Below the pieces are notes generated by a model. That model was not told the origin of the DNA. It saw only the letters and a list, made by a program, of their open reading frames with translations, and did not search any database. The translations under genes and the position numbers were made by a program. From positions 8,122,001 through 8,186,000 of the forward strand of contig NZ_CP108070.1 of NCBI RefSeq assembly GCF_036178845.1: a stretch of DNA of 64,000 nt, read 5' to 3'. Numbering within the stretch: position 1 is the stretch's first letter; the number at the start of each line of letters is the position of its first letter. This document shows positions 18,692 through 27,616 of this stretch, piece by piece. Origin of the DNA: Streptomyces sp. NBC_00271 (GTDB lineage Bacteria > Actinomycetota > Actinomycetes > Streptomycetales > Streptomycetaceae).

Positions 18692-18877
18692 GGCCTGTCG
18701 TTTGGATCAGGTCGTTTCAAGAGACGTCGCCTGATCAGTGCCGGTGAGCGGGGTCTGGTGCGTGCAGCTGCAAGGCGGAGGAGGGAGTCATGGCGGAGCC
18801 ATGGCGACCGACGACAACGCCGCAGATGTGCGTGCCAGACCCCGCGGCCCAGGCCTGATCCAAACGACAGGCCCTAG
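18688..18877. mobile_element. MITE with 20-bp perfect terminal inverted repeats and CTAG duplication
   Basis: GGCCTGTCGTTTGGATCAGG at 18692-18711 is repeated exactly in reverse complement at 18854-18873. Both ends are flanked by CTAG (18688-18691 and 18874-18877), as expected for a target duplication. The 182-bp body has no transposase, but contains a hairpin (GATCAGG 18705-18711 with CCTGATC 18730-18736) and a CATGGC..GCCATG palindrome. These ends resemble those of IS5-group elements in Streptomyces, so an element moved in trans is likely. The left CTAG contains the stop codon of the preceding gene, so insertion left that protein intact. Confidence 0.85.
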
Positions 18878-19021
18878 GTCGACAGGGCTTAGGGCGTCTG
18901 GACACAAGGTCACCGGCTGACCTTACGGTGAGGCAGAATCGACATAGGTCGTTCATACGTTGCGGCCAAAAGATCACACTGCCCGTGACCGTCGAAGATC
19001 CTGTGAAGACCTGAAGGTCCC

Positions 19022-20683
19022 ATGCGCCCCACGCTCGCCTCGATCGTCCACCACTCCGCGCTCAAACTGACCGTGCGGGCGGGCGAGGACCGTCTGGACG
19101 TTCCCGTCCGCTGGGCCCACGTCAGCGAGCTCGCCGACCCCGTGCCGTACATGGAGGGCGGGGAACTGCTGCTGATCACCGCGCTCCAGCTGGACGCGGA
19201 GGATCCGGACGTCATGCGGCGCTATGTGAAGCGGCTGGTGGGAGCCGGCGTCGTCGGGCTCGGCTTCGCCGTCGGGGTCAACTACGACGAGATCCCGAAG
19301 GCCCTGGTCGACGCGGCAGAGGAAGAGGGCCTGCCGCTCCTGGAGGTCCCCCGCCGCACCCCCTTCCTGGCCATCAGCAAGGCGGTGTCGGCCGCGATCG
19401 CCGCGGACCAGTACCGGGCCGTGACGGCGGGCTTCGCCGCGCAGCGCGAACTGACGAAGCAGGCTCTCAACGACGGCCCCGAGGGGCTGCTGTCCGCCCT
19501 CGCGGGACAGGTGGACGGCTGGGCGGCCCTGTACGACGCGTCCGGCGCCGTCGTCGCCACCGCGCCCGAGTGGGCCGGGCGGCGGGCCGCGCGCATCACT
19601 CCCGACGTGGAGCGGCTGCGCGAGCGCCCCGCGCCCGCCAGCTCCGTCGTCGGCGGCGAGGACCGCGTGGAACTCCACTCCCTCGGCACCGGCCGCCGCC
19701 CCCGCGCCGCGCTCGCCGTCGGAACGGCCGCCGCCCTCGGCACCGCCGAGCGCTACGCCGTGCACTCCGCGATCGCGCTGCTGACCCTCACCACCGAACG
19801 CTCACGGTCGCTGCACGCCGCCGAGCAGCGCATCGGGGCGGCGGTGCTGCGCATGCTGCTCGCCGGGCAGCCCGAGCACGCGCGCACCGTGGCCGGAGAC
19901 CTCTACGGGGAACTGCTCGACGCGCCCTTCCGGCTGATCCTCGCCGAGTCGGCGTCCGCCTCGGCGGCGCGGGCGCACGCGGACGGGCACGCGCGCGTGG
20001 CCGCCGCGAAACCGTTTAAGGCCCCCGTCGTGGTGCCGGACCCGACGAACGGCGACCCGCTCGGCGGGCTCGCCGAGATCGTCGAGTCCGCCGCCGCCCG
20101 CTCCGGTGAGTCCGTGCTCGTCGTGCCCGACGGAGAGCGGCTGGTCGTGCTCGCCGTGGACGGAGGCGCGGCGGTGACGGCGTGCGGGGAGTACGCGGCC
20201 GCGCTGGACGCCGCGCGGATCGCCACCCGGGAGCAGCCCGTGGGTGACGAGGACGAACTGGTCGTCGGACTGTCGGCCCCCGCCGGGCCGATCGCCGCGG
20301 CCGCCGCCTACAAGCAGGCCGAGCAGGCGCTGTCCGTGGCCCGGCGGCGGGGGCGGTCGCTGGTCGAGCACGAGGAGCTGGCCGCGGGGTCGGTGCTGCC
20401 GTTGCTCGCCGATGACGCGGTGCGGGCGTTCGCGGACGGGTTGCTCCGCCCGCTGAACGAGCACGACGCCACCGGGCGGGGGGATCTGGTCGCCTCGCTG
20501 CGGGCGTGGCTGTCCCGGCACGGTCAGTGGGACGCCGCCGCCGCCGACCTGGGTGTGCACCGGCACACCCTGCGTTATCGGATGCGACGCGTCGAGGAGA
20601 TCCTCGGACGCTCCCTCGACGACCCCGACGTCCGCATGGAACTGTGGCTGGCACTGAAGGCGACGGCGGCGGCGGGGGAGTAG
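19022..20683 (+). CDS. PucR-family transcriptional regulator
   Basis: A 553-residue regulator. The N-terminal ~125 residues form a PucR domain (MRPTLASIVHHSALKLTVRAG ... LPLLEVPRRTPFLAISKAVS), the middle resembles a GGDEF-like/CdaR sensory region, and the C-terminus is the HTH_30 domain (GQWDAAAADLGVHRHTLRYRMRRVEEILGRSLDDP). Family members control purine, GABA or polyamine catabolism in response to small metabolites. Its neighbour on the same strand is an aldehyde dehydrogenase, and gabT lies 3 kb upstream, so regulation of GABA/polyamine breakdown is a reasonable inference. GAAGGTCCC precedes the ATG. Confidence 0.88.
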   Translation: MRPTLASIVHHSALKLTVRAGEDRLDVPVRWAHVSELADPVPYMEGGELLLITALQLDAEDPDVMRRYVKRLVGAGVVGLGFAVGVNYDEIPKALVDAAEEEGLPLLEVPRRTPFLAISKAVSAAIAADQYRAVTAGFAAQRELTKQALNDGPEGLLSALAGQVDGWAALYDASGAVVATAPEWAGRRAARITPDVERLRERPAPASSVVGGEDRVELHSLGTGRRPRAALAVGTAAALGTAERYAVHSAIALLTLTTERSRSLHAAEQRIGAAVLRMLLAGQPEHARTVAGDLYGELLDAPFRLILAESASASAARAHADGHARVAAAKPFKAPVVVPDPTNGDPLGGLAEIVESAAARSGESVLVVPDGERLVVLAVDGGAAVTACGEYAAALDAARIATREQPVGDEDELVVGLSAPAGPIAAAAAYKQAEQALSVARRRGRSLVEHEELAAGSVLPLLADDAVRAFADGLLRPLNEHDATGRGDLVASLRAWLSRHGQWDAAAADLGVHRHTLRYRMRRVEEILGRSLDDPDVRMELWLALKATAAAGE

Positions 20684-21098
20684 GAACCCCGGGTGGGTTC
20701 CGCGTTCGCCGTCCGGCGGGGACTGCCGCCGACCTGGGGGCTCCGCCCCCAGACCCCCCGGGTGGGTTCGTTCTTCGTCCGCGGGCCGTCTGTGGCTGGT
20801 CGCGCAGTTCCCCGCGCCCCTGAGGCGGGGCTGCGCCCCGCATCCTCGCCCGCCCCGGTTTCAGGGGCGCGGGGAACTGCGCGTTCTTTTGGCGGGGGTC
20901 TGGGGGCGGAGCCCCCGGGGATGGGACGGGTAGGGGCGGCGGGGGCGAGGGAAACCGGCGGTCACCTCGATGGTGCCAAAGCGGAGTGCCACGCCCCGCC
21001 ACTGCTACGCCCCGGACAAACGACCTCCCGCCACCCCGGCCCTACCGTGGACCACGAACGCCAAGGACACCTCAACCTCGGAAGGGCCGGGACTCGAC
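20684..21098. repeat. Non-coding region with large inverted repeat (Streptomyces dispersed hairpin)
   Basis: This 415-bp gap has no credible gene. CTGGGGGCTCCGCCCCCAG at 20734-20752 is a hairpin. A perfect 23-bp inverted repeat has arms 20801-20823 (from CGCGCAGTTCCCCGCGCCCC) and 20861-20883, with a second small hairpin (GGCGGGGC..GCCCCGC) in its loop. The same arm sequence recurs at 50.5 and 62.4 kb. The structures probably terminate transcription from the PucR gene. The aldehyde dehydrogenase promoter must lie toward 21000-21098. Confidence 0.8.
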
Positions 21099-22544
21099 AT
21101 GACTTCCACCCACGCCTTCTGGCTCGCCGGCCGCCAGGCCACCGGTGAGACCACCTTCGATGTCACCTCTCCGTGGGACGGCCGGGTCGTCGGACAGGTC
21201 AGCATCCCGACCGAGGCACAGGTCGAGGAGGCCGTCGCCGCCGCACACGCCGTGCGCGACGAGTTCGCCGCCACCCCCGCCCACGTCCGCGCCGCCGCCC
21301 TCGACCACGTCAGCAAGCGCCTCGTCGAGCGCACCGAGGAGATCGCGCAGCTCATCTCCGCCGAGAACGGCAAGCCGATCAAGTGGGCCCGCGGCGAGGT
21401 CGGCCGCGCGGTGTCCGTCTTCCGGTTCGCCGCCGAGGAGGCCCGTCGCTTCAACGGCGGCGAGGCCCAGCGCCTCGACACCGACCTCGGCGGCCAGGGC
21501 CGCCTGGCCCTCACCCGCCGCTTCCCGAAGGGCGTCGTCCTCGGCATCGCGCCCTTCAACTTCCCCCTCAACCTGTGCGCCCACAAGATCGCCCCGGCCA
21601 TCGCCGCCGGCGCGCCGATCATCCTGAAGCCGGCGCCCGCGACCCCGCTCTCCGGCCTGATCATCGGTGACCTGCTCGCCGAGACCGAGCTGCCGGCCGG
21701 CTCCTGGTCGATCCTCCCGGTCTCCAACGACCGTATGCCCGCCCTCGTCCAGGACGAGCGGCTCCCGGTCATCTCCTTCACGGGATCCGAGAAGGTCGGC
21801 TACGCGATCATGGACTCGGTGCCGCGCAAGCACTGCACCCTGGAGCTCGGCGGCAACGGCGCGGCCGTCGTCCTCGCCGACTGGGCGAGCGACGAGGACC
21901 TGGACTGGGCCGCGACCCGCATCGCGACCTTCTCGAACTACCAGGGCGGCCAGTCCTGCATCTCCGTGCAGCGCGTGATCGCCGACGCGTCGGTGTACGA
22001 CCGGCTGCTGCCGCGCATCGTCGCCGCCGTCGAGGCCCAGGTCACCGGCGACCCGTCCGACGACAAGACGGATGTCGGCCCGCTGGTCAGCGAGGACGCC
22101 GCCCAGCGCGTGGAGTCCTGGGTCGACGAGGCCGTCCGGTCCGGCGCCACCCTCCTCACCGGTGGCAAGCGCGACGGTGCCTCCTACGCGCCGACCGTGC
22201 TCGCCGACGTACCGGCCGAGGCGACGATCTCCTGCGAGGAGGTCTTCGGACCGGTCCTCACCGTGCGCAAGGTGGACGGGGAGGCGGAGGCCTTCGCCGC
22301 CGTCAACGACTCCAAGTACGGCCTCCAGGCGGGCGTGTTCACGCACGACCTGCAGGTCGCCTTCCGCGCCCACCGCGCGCTGGAGGTCGGTGGCGTGGTC
22401 GTCGGCGACGTGCCGTCCTACCGTGCCGACCAGATGCCGTACGGCGGTGTGAAGCAGTCCGGTGTCGGCCGCGAGGGCGTCAAGTTCGCGATGGACGACT
22501 ACACCTACGAGCGGGTCCTCGTCCTGACGGGCCTCGCGCTCTAA
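21099..22544 (+). CDS. NAD-dependent aldehyde dehydrogenase (succinate-semialdehyde type candidate)
   Basis: A 481-residue aldehyde dehydrogenase with cofactor segment GIAPFNFPLNLCAHKIAPAIAAG, general base Glu in LELGGNGAAVVL and nucleophile Cys in YQGGQSCISVQ. The exact substrate cannot be read from sequence. Its place next to a PucR regulator and near gabT suggests succinate semialdehyde, which would complete putrescine to succinate conversion; other short or medium aldehydes are possible. The ATG at 21099 (MTSTHAFWLAG) is preferred because upstream in-frame sequence runs into the repeat region; GGAAGGGCC precedes it. Confidence 0.85.
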   Translation: MTSTHAFWLAGRQATGETTFDVTSPWDGRVVGQVSIPTEAQVEEAVAAAHAVRDEFAATPAHVRAAALDHVSKRLVERTEEIAQLISAENGKPIKWARGEVGRAVSVFRFAAEEARRFNGGEAQRLDTDLGGQGRLALTRRFPKGVVLGIAPFNFPLNLCAHKIAPAIAAGAPIILKPAPATPLSGLIIGDLLAETELPAGSWSILPVSNDRMPALVQDERLPVISFTGSEKVGYAIMDSVPRKHCTLELGGNGAAVVLADWASDEDLDWAATRIATFSNYQGGQSCISVQRVIADASVYDRLLPRIVAAVEAQVTGDPSDDKTDVGPLVSEDAAQRVESWVDEAVRSGATLLTGGKRDGASYAPTVLADVPAEATISCEEVFGPVLTVRKVDGEAEAFAAVNDSKYGLQAGVFTHDLQVAFRAHRALEVGGVVVGDVPSYRADQMPYGGVKQSGVGREGVKFAMDDYTYERVLVLTGLAL

Positions 22545-22575
22545 GGGCACAGCGCGCTCCGCGCCACTCTCTAGC

Positions 22576-22593
22576 TAACGACAATCGTTTTCA
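22576..22593. promoter_or_regulatory. Zur/Fur-like box without an adjacent promoter-oriented gene
   Basis: TAACGACAATCGTTTTCA resembles Streptomyces Zur boxes of the form TGACAATCATTTTCA (two changes in the 15-base core). It lies between the convergent ends of the aldehyde dehydrogenase and GH3 genes, 14 bp before a terminator hairpin, so no gene is positioned to be controlled by it. It may be a relic of a deleted zinc-regulated gene, or chance. Confidence 0.3.
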
Positions 22594-22607
22594 GATAGTC
22601 TCCCGAA

Positions 22608-22643
22608 GGGGCCCGGCACCGATGCCTTCCGGTGCCGGGCCCC
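22608..22643. terminator. Bidirectional terminator hairpin
   Basis: GGGGCCCGGCACCG (22608-22621) and CGGTGCCGGGCCCC (22630-22643) form a perfect 14-bp stem with an 8-nt loop between two convergent genes. Confidence 0.85.
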
Positions 22644-22666
22644 TGGTGGTCGGCCTGTCCGGACCC

Positions 22667-25522
22667 TCAACCGGAGAAGCCCACCCGCGCGAGCCGCAGT
22701 GGGCCGCGCAGCCTGAGATACAGGTCGTGCACACCGTGGGCCGCGAACTCGGCGCCGATGGTGGTGTAGTCGTACGGGCCCTTCGTTCCGCCGAAGGTGA
22801 CCGTCGCGAGTGAGGGGCCCCCGTCCAGCGACACCTCGACGACTCCCTCGCCCGACGCCTCGACCTCGACTCGTGTGACCCCGGTTGCGAAGTCGCAGCC
22901 GCGGTGGACGAGTTCGCCCGTCGCGTCGGCCCTCGGCGTCACCGCGTCGCCCGACACCTTCGTACGGTCGACGATCTCGGTGTCCCGCTGGTCGTCGAAG
23001 TCGGCCGCGTTCAGGCCCTGTTCGCGTACCGGGCGGGGGGTGGCGGGCTCGCCGGTGAGGGTGATCGTGGTGCGCAGCCGGATGTCCTCGCTCGACGCGC
23101 CCGCGAGGAGTTCGTACGCGCCCGGCTCCAGACGGGTCCTGCCGACCGCCACGTCCCAGAACTCCAGCGCGGAGAGGGGGAGTTCGAAGGTCAGGCGATC
23201 CGAGGCGCCGGGAGTGAGGTGGAGGCGCCGGTGGGCCAGCAGTTCGCGGCGGGGGCGCGGCACCGACGGGTCCACGGCGCGCGCGTAGAGCTGGGCGACC
23301 TCGTCCGCCGGCGCCTCGCCCGTGTTGGTGACCGTGAAGGAGACCTTCAGCGCGGCCTGCGCCTCGGTGACCGACAGATCCTCGTAGGCGAACGTCGTGT
23401 ACGCGAGGCCGTGGCCGAACGGGAACAGCGGGGTGCCCTCGAAGTACAGATACGTCTGGCGGCCACCGATCACGTCGTAGTCGAGCAGGTCGGGCAGGTC
23501 CGCGTCGGAGGCGTACCAGGTCTGCGGGAGGCGGCCCGCGGGGGACACGTCGCCGGCCAGGACGCGGGCCAGGGCGGTGCCCGCAGCCTGGCCGCCGTGC
23601 GCGGTCCACAAAGCGGCGGGCAGGTCGGTGGGGTCCACCGCGTAGGGGTACGCCGAGACCAGGGCGAGGACGGTGTTCGGGTTCGCGGCGCGGGCGGCGC
23701 GCAACAGGCGCTCCTGATGGGCGGGGAGCCGGAGGGTGGTGCGGTCCTGCGTCTCGCGGCCGTTGATGTGCGGGTCGTTGCCCGCCACGACCACGACGAC
23801 GTCGGCCGCCCGCGCCACGCGGGCCACGGCGTCCTCGCCGCGCTCGGTGAACTCCAGCTCGAAAATCTCCGGCGATGTGTCGGCAACCTTCACGCCGTCG
23901 GCGGCGACAGAGATGTGCCCACCCGTCCCGACGTGCCGTAGGAGGTGGCCGCTCCCATGGGATCCGGAGCGGGAACCCGCCGGTTCCAGGCGGAACGTCT
24001 CCTGGACGACCCAGCCGCCCGGCTGGTCGGCGGACGCGCGGAGGTAACCGTCCTCGGCGACCGAGAGGTAGCGGCCGTCGGGGGCCCGCAGGGTCAGCAG
24101 CCCCTCGCCCCAGTCGATCAGCGCGAGGTCGGTGCCGGTGGCGTCGGTGGTGAGGGGCGGCAGGTCCGTGCGGCCCGCGAGCAGGGCCGGGTCCAGCGCC
24201 CCCTCGGCGCCGCGCACCGCCTCGTCCGCGTCCACGGCGAGGGGCACCGACAGATACGTACCGGAGGAGGTCCTCAGGCGTACGCGGTCCACGCCCTCGG
24301 CGAAGTCGACGTGCTCGGCGCCGAAGCGCTCGTACAGGCCCTCCAGCGGTGTGGAGCGGTGGATGAGTGTGCCGCTGTACCAGTCGAGCTTGCACTCGTC
24401 GGCGAGGAGGCCCACGACGGCGACGCGCACGCCCGGGCCGAGGGGCAGCAGGCCGTCGTTCTTGAGGAGGACGATCGCCTGCTCGGCCGCCTCCCGGGCG
24501 AGCGCGCGGTGGGCCGGGGTGTCGAAGTCCGAGGTGTCGCCATGGGGGTCCGTGTGCGGGTCGAACTCGCCGAGCCGGAAGCGGATCGCGAGCTGGCGGC
24601 GGACCGCCGTGTCGATGTCCGCCTCGCTCAACAGGCCCTTCTCCAGGGCCCCTCGGACCCGGTCCACGATCTTCGAACCGTCCGTGCCGTGGTCCGTGAA
24701 GCTGTCGACCCCGGCGAGGATCGCGGCGGCGGTCGCCTCCTCGTGGGTGTCGAAGTAGTGCTCGGAGTCGACCAGGTTGGAGGGGGCGCCCGCGTCGGAG
24801 CAGACCAGGAGGTCCTGGTCCGTCCAGGTGCGCAGGTGTTCCCCGAGGTAGGGGGAGACGTGGTTGGGGCGGCCGTTGACCAGGTTGTACGCCGGCATCA
24901 CCCCCGCCACCGCGCCCGCCTCGACGGTCGCGCGGAAGGCCCGCAGGTCGTACTCGTGCAGCACGCGCGGGCGGACCGAGGAGGAGGTGGTGTCCCGGTT
25001 CGTCTCGTTGTTGTGGGCGAGCCAGTGCTTGAGGACGGGGGCCGTGCGCCAGTAGTCGGGGTGGTCGCCGCGCAGGCCCCGGGTGTACGCCGTGGCGATC
25101 GCGGAGGTGAGCTTCGGGTCCTCCGAGTAGCCCTCCTCGTTGCGGCCCCACAGCGGGTGGCGCAGCAGATTGACCGTGGGGGACCAGACGTTGAGGCCCA
25201 CCCGGTCGTCGCGGGCGCGCATCGCGCGGACCTCGCCCGCGACCGCCTCGCCGACGCGGCGCACGAGTTCGTCGTTCCAGGTCGCGCCGAGGCCGACGGC
25301 CTGGGGGAAGACCGTCGCCGGGCCCATCCAGGCCACACCGTGCAGTGCCTCCTGACCGGTGCGGAACGCGGCCACCCCGAGCCGCTCCACGGCGGGCGCG
25401 AACTGGTGCAGGAACGCGATGCGCTCGTCGAGCGTGAGCCGCGCCAGCAGATCGTCGATGCGCTTCGCGAACGGCAGCTGCGGATCGCGAAAAGGCGGCG
25501 TAGGCGGCGTTTGTGCGGTCAC
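22667..25522 (-). CDS. GH3 beta-glucosidase with inserted beta-trefoil and C-terminal CBM6-like domains
   Basis: A 951-residue GH3 glycosidase. The N-terminal barrel contains GLNVWSPTVNLLRHPLWGRNEEGYSEDP-type motifs and nucleophile Asp243 in VCSDAGAPSN. The second GH3 domain is interrupted at about residues 400-560 by a fascin/beta-trefoil-like insert (GTYLSVPL, DGRYLSVAEDGYLRASADQ). An FnIII-like domain (ELLAHRRLHLTPGASDRLTF) and a CBM6-like tail (VEVEASGEGVVEVSLDGGP) follow. There is no signal peptide, so it should act in the cytoplasm. In this locus it would split the cello-oligosaccharide backbone left after side chains are removed from xyloglucan fragments. It is transcribed divergently from the transporter operon, with a LacI-type operator 37 bp before the ATG. 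The residue positions of domains are approximate. Confidence 0.88.
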   Translation of the reverse strand: MTAQTPPTPPFRDPQLPFAKRIDDLLARLTLDERIAFLHQFAPAVERLGVAAFRTGQEALHGVAWMGPATVFPQAVGLGATWNDELVRRVGEAVAGEVRAMRARDDRVGLNVWSPTVNLLRHPLWGRNEEGYSEDPKLTSAIATAYTRGLRGDHPDYWRTAPVLKHWLAHNNETNRDTTSSSVRPRVLHEYDLRAFRATVEAGAVAGVMPAYNLVNGRPNHVSPYLGEHLRTWTDQDLLVCSDAGAPSNLVDSEHYFDTHEEATAAAILAGVDSFTDHGTDGSKIVDRVRGALEKGLLSEADIDTAVRRQLAIRFRLGEFDPHTDPHGDTSDFDTPAHRALAREAAEQAIVLLKNDGLLPLGPGVRVAVVGLLADECKLDWYSGTLIHRSTPLEGLYERFGAEHVDFAEGVDRVRLRTSSGTYLSVPLAVDADEAVRGAEGALDPALLAGRTDLPPLTTDATGTDLALIDWGEGLLTLRAPDGRYLSVAEDGYLRASADQPGGWVVQETFRLEPAGSRSGSHGSGHLLRHVGTGGHISVAADGVKVADTSPEIFELEFTERGEDAVARVARAADVVVVVAGNDPHINGRETQDRTTLRLPAHQERLLRAARAANPNTVLALVSAYPYAVDPTDLPAALWTAHGGQAAGTALARVLAGDVSPAGRLPQTWYASDADLPDLLDYDVIGGRQTYLYFEGTPLFPFGHGLAYTTFAYEDLSVTEAQAALKVSFTVTNTGEAPADEVAQLYARAVDPSVPRPRRELLAHRRLHLTPGASDRLTFELPLSALEFWDVAVGRTRLEPGAYELLAGASSEDIRLRTTITLTGEPATPRPVREQGLNAADFDDQRDTEIVDRTKVSGDAVTPRADATGELVHRGCDFATGVTRVEVEASGEGVVEVSLDGGPSLATVTFGGTKGPYDYTTIGAEFAAHGVHDLYLRLRGPLRLARVGFSG

Positions 25523-25558
25523 GTGGTGATCCCTTTGCGGTGGAGCGACGGGGTGCTT

Positions 25559-25572
25559 TCGAAGCGCTTCGA
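25559..25572. promoter_or_regulatory. LacI-family operator before the GH3 gene
   Basis: TCGAAGCGCTTCGA is a perfect 14-bp palindrome 37 bp upstream of the GH3 ATG. The same sequence occurs three more times at the ends of the locus and centrally placed CG with flanking dyad is typical of LacI-family sites. Confidence 0.85.
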
Positions 25573-25740
25573 TGCTGGTTCGCCCGAGGGGCGGGTGTCA
25601 AGACACCTCGACGCAACAACTCCGTTTCCTCATTGGCATTTCAAGCGCCCGGCGAGGCCGGTCCCGTCCTCCACACCTCCGAGGAATCTTGGAATCGGCT
25701 CTTGTGCACCCCTAGGTGTTCACTTAACCTCGCAGCAACA

Positions 25741-25754
25741 TCGAAGCGCTTCGA
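25741..25754. promoter_or_regulatory. LacI-family operator before the transporter operon
   Basis: TCGAAGCGCTTCGA again, in the 375-bp divergent gap, about 145 bp upstream of the binding-protein ATG. The rest of the gap holds no gene; a GTGTC..GACAC dyad lies near 25588-25600. The likely target is the promoter of the operon 25898-35100. Confidence 0.85.
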
Positions 25755-25897
25755 CTAGTGGAGCGGCTCCTTCGGGGCACGCAGACTTCCACGCAGTCCT
25801 CCGAGAACCGCTTCAGCTCAGCCAGTTCCACTCAAGACACCGCAGCCGACGGCTCCACCGCCGGGTGTCCTGCTGTGCGCCACGAAGGGTTGACGCA

Positions 25898-27595
25898 ATG
25901 ACGCCGAACACCGCCACCTCCGCCCCCTCCGCTCCCAGCCGGAGAAGCTTCCTCGCCTCCACGGCGGTCGCCGCCGCGGCGGTCGCGGGAGGGATGCCGC
26001 TGCTCGCCGCCTGCGGAGGCTCGGACAGCGGCTCGGGCGGGGGCACCTCGGCGGGCAAGAGCGCCAAGAAGCTGCTGCCGGCCTACATCGCGACCAACGT
26101 GGTGACCCCTGACATCGCCGCCAAGAACGGCTCCGCGGTCGGCTTCACCAGCAAGCTCGACATCGCCGGCCTGAAGACCTCGGTGCCGAAGAAGCTCGGC
26201 AAGGGCGGCAAGGTCAGCATCATGTCGCCGTTCTGGGGGTCCCCGCCGAAGTCGGACAACGCCTACTACAAGGCGATGAACGACCTGATCGGTGTCGACG
26301 TCGAGTGGCAGAACCAGGACGGCAACACCTACGACCAGAAGCTCGGCGCGGTCCTGGCCTCCAGCGACATCCCGGACGTCGTGGTCATCCCCGGCTGGAA
26401 CATGGGCGGCAAGATACCCAGCGCCATCATCGGCAAGTTCGCGGACCTCGGCCCGTACCTCTCCGGGGACGCGATCAAGCAGTACCCGAACCTCGCGGCG
26501 ATCCCGACGGACGCCTGGCAGCGCTCCCTCTTCGGCGGCAAGCTGCGCGGCCTGCCGCAGCCGTCCCCGTACGTCACCGGCATCGTGCCCCTGTACCGCA
26601 AGGACATCTTCGACAAGGAGGGGTACGAAGTCCCCACCTCGGCCGACGAGTTCATGGCGCTGTGCAAGGAGATCACCAACGCCAAGGCCAAGCGGTGGGC
26701 CTGCCTCGACATGAAGTGGACCGCCTTCCAGTCCTTCGGTGTGCTCTCGGGCAGTGAGAAGCCGCTCGGCTGGAACCTCGTCGATGGCAAGCTGGTCTAC
26801 CGCATCGAGACCCAGGAGTACCTCGAAGCGCTGGAGTGGACCCGCAAGCTCTTCGCCGCCGGATACGTCCACCCGGACGCCAAGCTGGGCAAGAGCGCGG
26901 CCACCGACCCGGGCCCCAAGTTCGCGGCAGGCGAGTTCCTCATCTACGCCCAGAACATCTCGCAGTGGTGGAGCCGCACTGCCGAACAGGCCACCCAGAA
27001 CCCGGACTACAAGGTCTGGGGCATGGACATCTTCGGCCACGACGGCGGCTCACCGACCCTCTGGGCCGAGCAGCCGGCCGGCATCTTCGCCTTCGTCAGC
27101 AAGAAGGCCTCCGAGTCCGTCATCCGTGACGTGCTGGCCGTCGCCAACGTCACCGCCGCGCCGTACGGCACCAAGGAGTACATGCTCACCAACTACGGCG
27201 TCGAGGGCACCCACTACACCGTCAAGAACGGCGTTCCCACCAAGACCGACCAGGGCAACAACGAGGTCATCAACGCCTACGTCATGGTCGCGAGCCCCAC
27301 CGCGACCATCGCCCACCCCGACTTCCCCGAGGTCGCCAAGGCGCAGGTCGAGTGGCAGCAACGGATGGGCGCCTTCACCAAGAAGTCCTCCTTCTACGGC
27401 ATGCAGATCACCGAACCGAGCCGCTACACCAACCTCTCCAACGACTTCGAGCAGTTGGAGGACGACATCGTCCGCGGCCGCAAGAAGATCAGTGACATGC
27501 AGCAGGCCGTCTCCGACTGGAAGAGCAAGGGCGGCGACCAACTGCGCGACTGGTACAAGAAGCTGCTCGACGAGAACGGCCCGGCGGCGAGCTGA
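25898..27595 (+). CDS. Oligosaccharide ABC transporter binding lipoprotein (LplA-type)
   Basis: A 565-residue extracellular binding protein, longer than usual sugar-binding proteins and typical of the LplA/YtcQ group that binds large oligosaccharides. The N-terminus has a twin-arginine motif (Arg15-Arg16, SRRSFLAS) and lipobox LAAC with Cys39. The body begins VSIMSPFWGSPPKSDNAYYKAMNDL and contains DVVVIPGWNMGG. It would bind xyloglucan oligosaccharides released by the GH12 enzymes and deliver them to the permeases downstream; that substrate is inferred from the locus. The ATG at 25898 follows GAAGGG; the much longer open frame upstream crosses the divergent gene and was rejected. Confidence 0.85.
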   Translation: MTPNTATSAPSAPSRRSFLASTAVAAAAVAGGMPLLAACGGSDSGSGGGTSAGKSAKKLLPAYIATNVVTPDIAAKNGSAVGFTSKLDIAGLKTSVPKKLGKGGKVSIMSPFWGSPPKSDNAYYKAMNDLIGVDVEWQNQDGNTYDQKLGAVLASSDIPDVVVIPGWNMGGKIPSAIIGKFADLGPYLSGDAIKQYPNLAAIPTDAWQRSLFGGKLRGLPQPSPYVTGIVPLYRKDIFDKEGYEVPTSADEFMALCKEITNAKAKRWACLDMKWTAFQSFGVLSGSEKPLGWNLVDGKLVYRIETQEYLEALEWTRKLFAAGYVHPDAKLGKSAATDPGPKFAAGEFLIYAQNISQWWSRTAEQATQNPDYKVWGMDIFGHDGGSPTLWAEQPAGIFAFVSKKASESVIRDVLAVANVTAAPYGTKEYMLTNYGVEGTHYTVKNGVPTKTDQGNNEVINAYVMVASPTATIAHPDFPEVAKAQVEWQQRMGAFTKKSSFYGMQITEPSRYTNLSNDFEQLEDDIVRGRKKISDMQQAVSDWKSKGGDQLRDWYKKLLDENGPAAS

Positions 27596-27616
27596 CCGGG
27601 TACCGAGGCAAGGAGA

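Noticed and set aside
18735..18977. Short frames inside the MITE
   Set aside because: No similarity to a transposase and too short; the element lacks its own enzyme.
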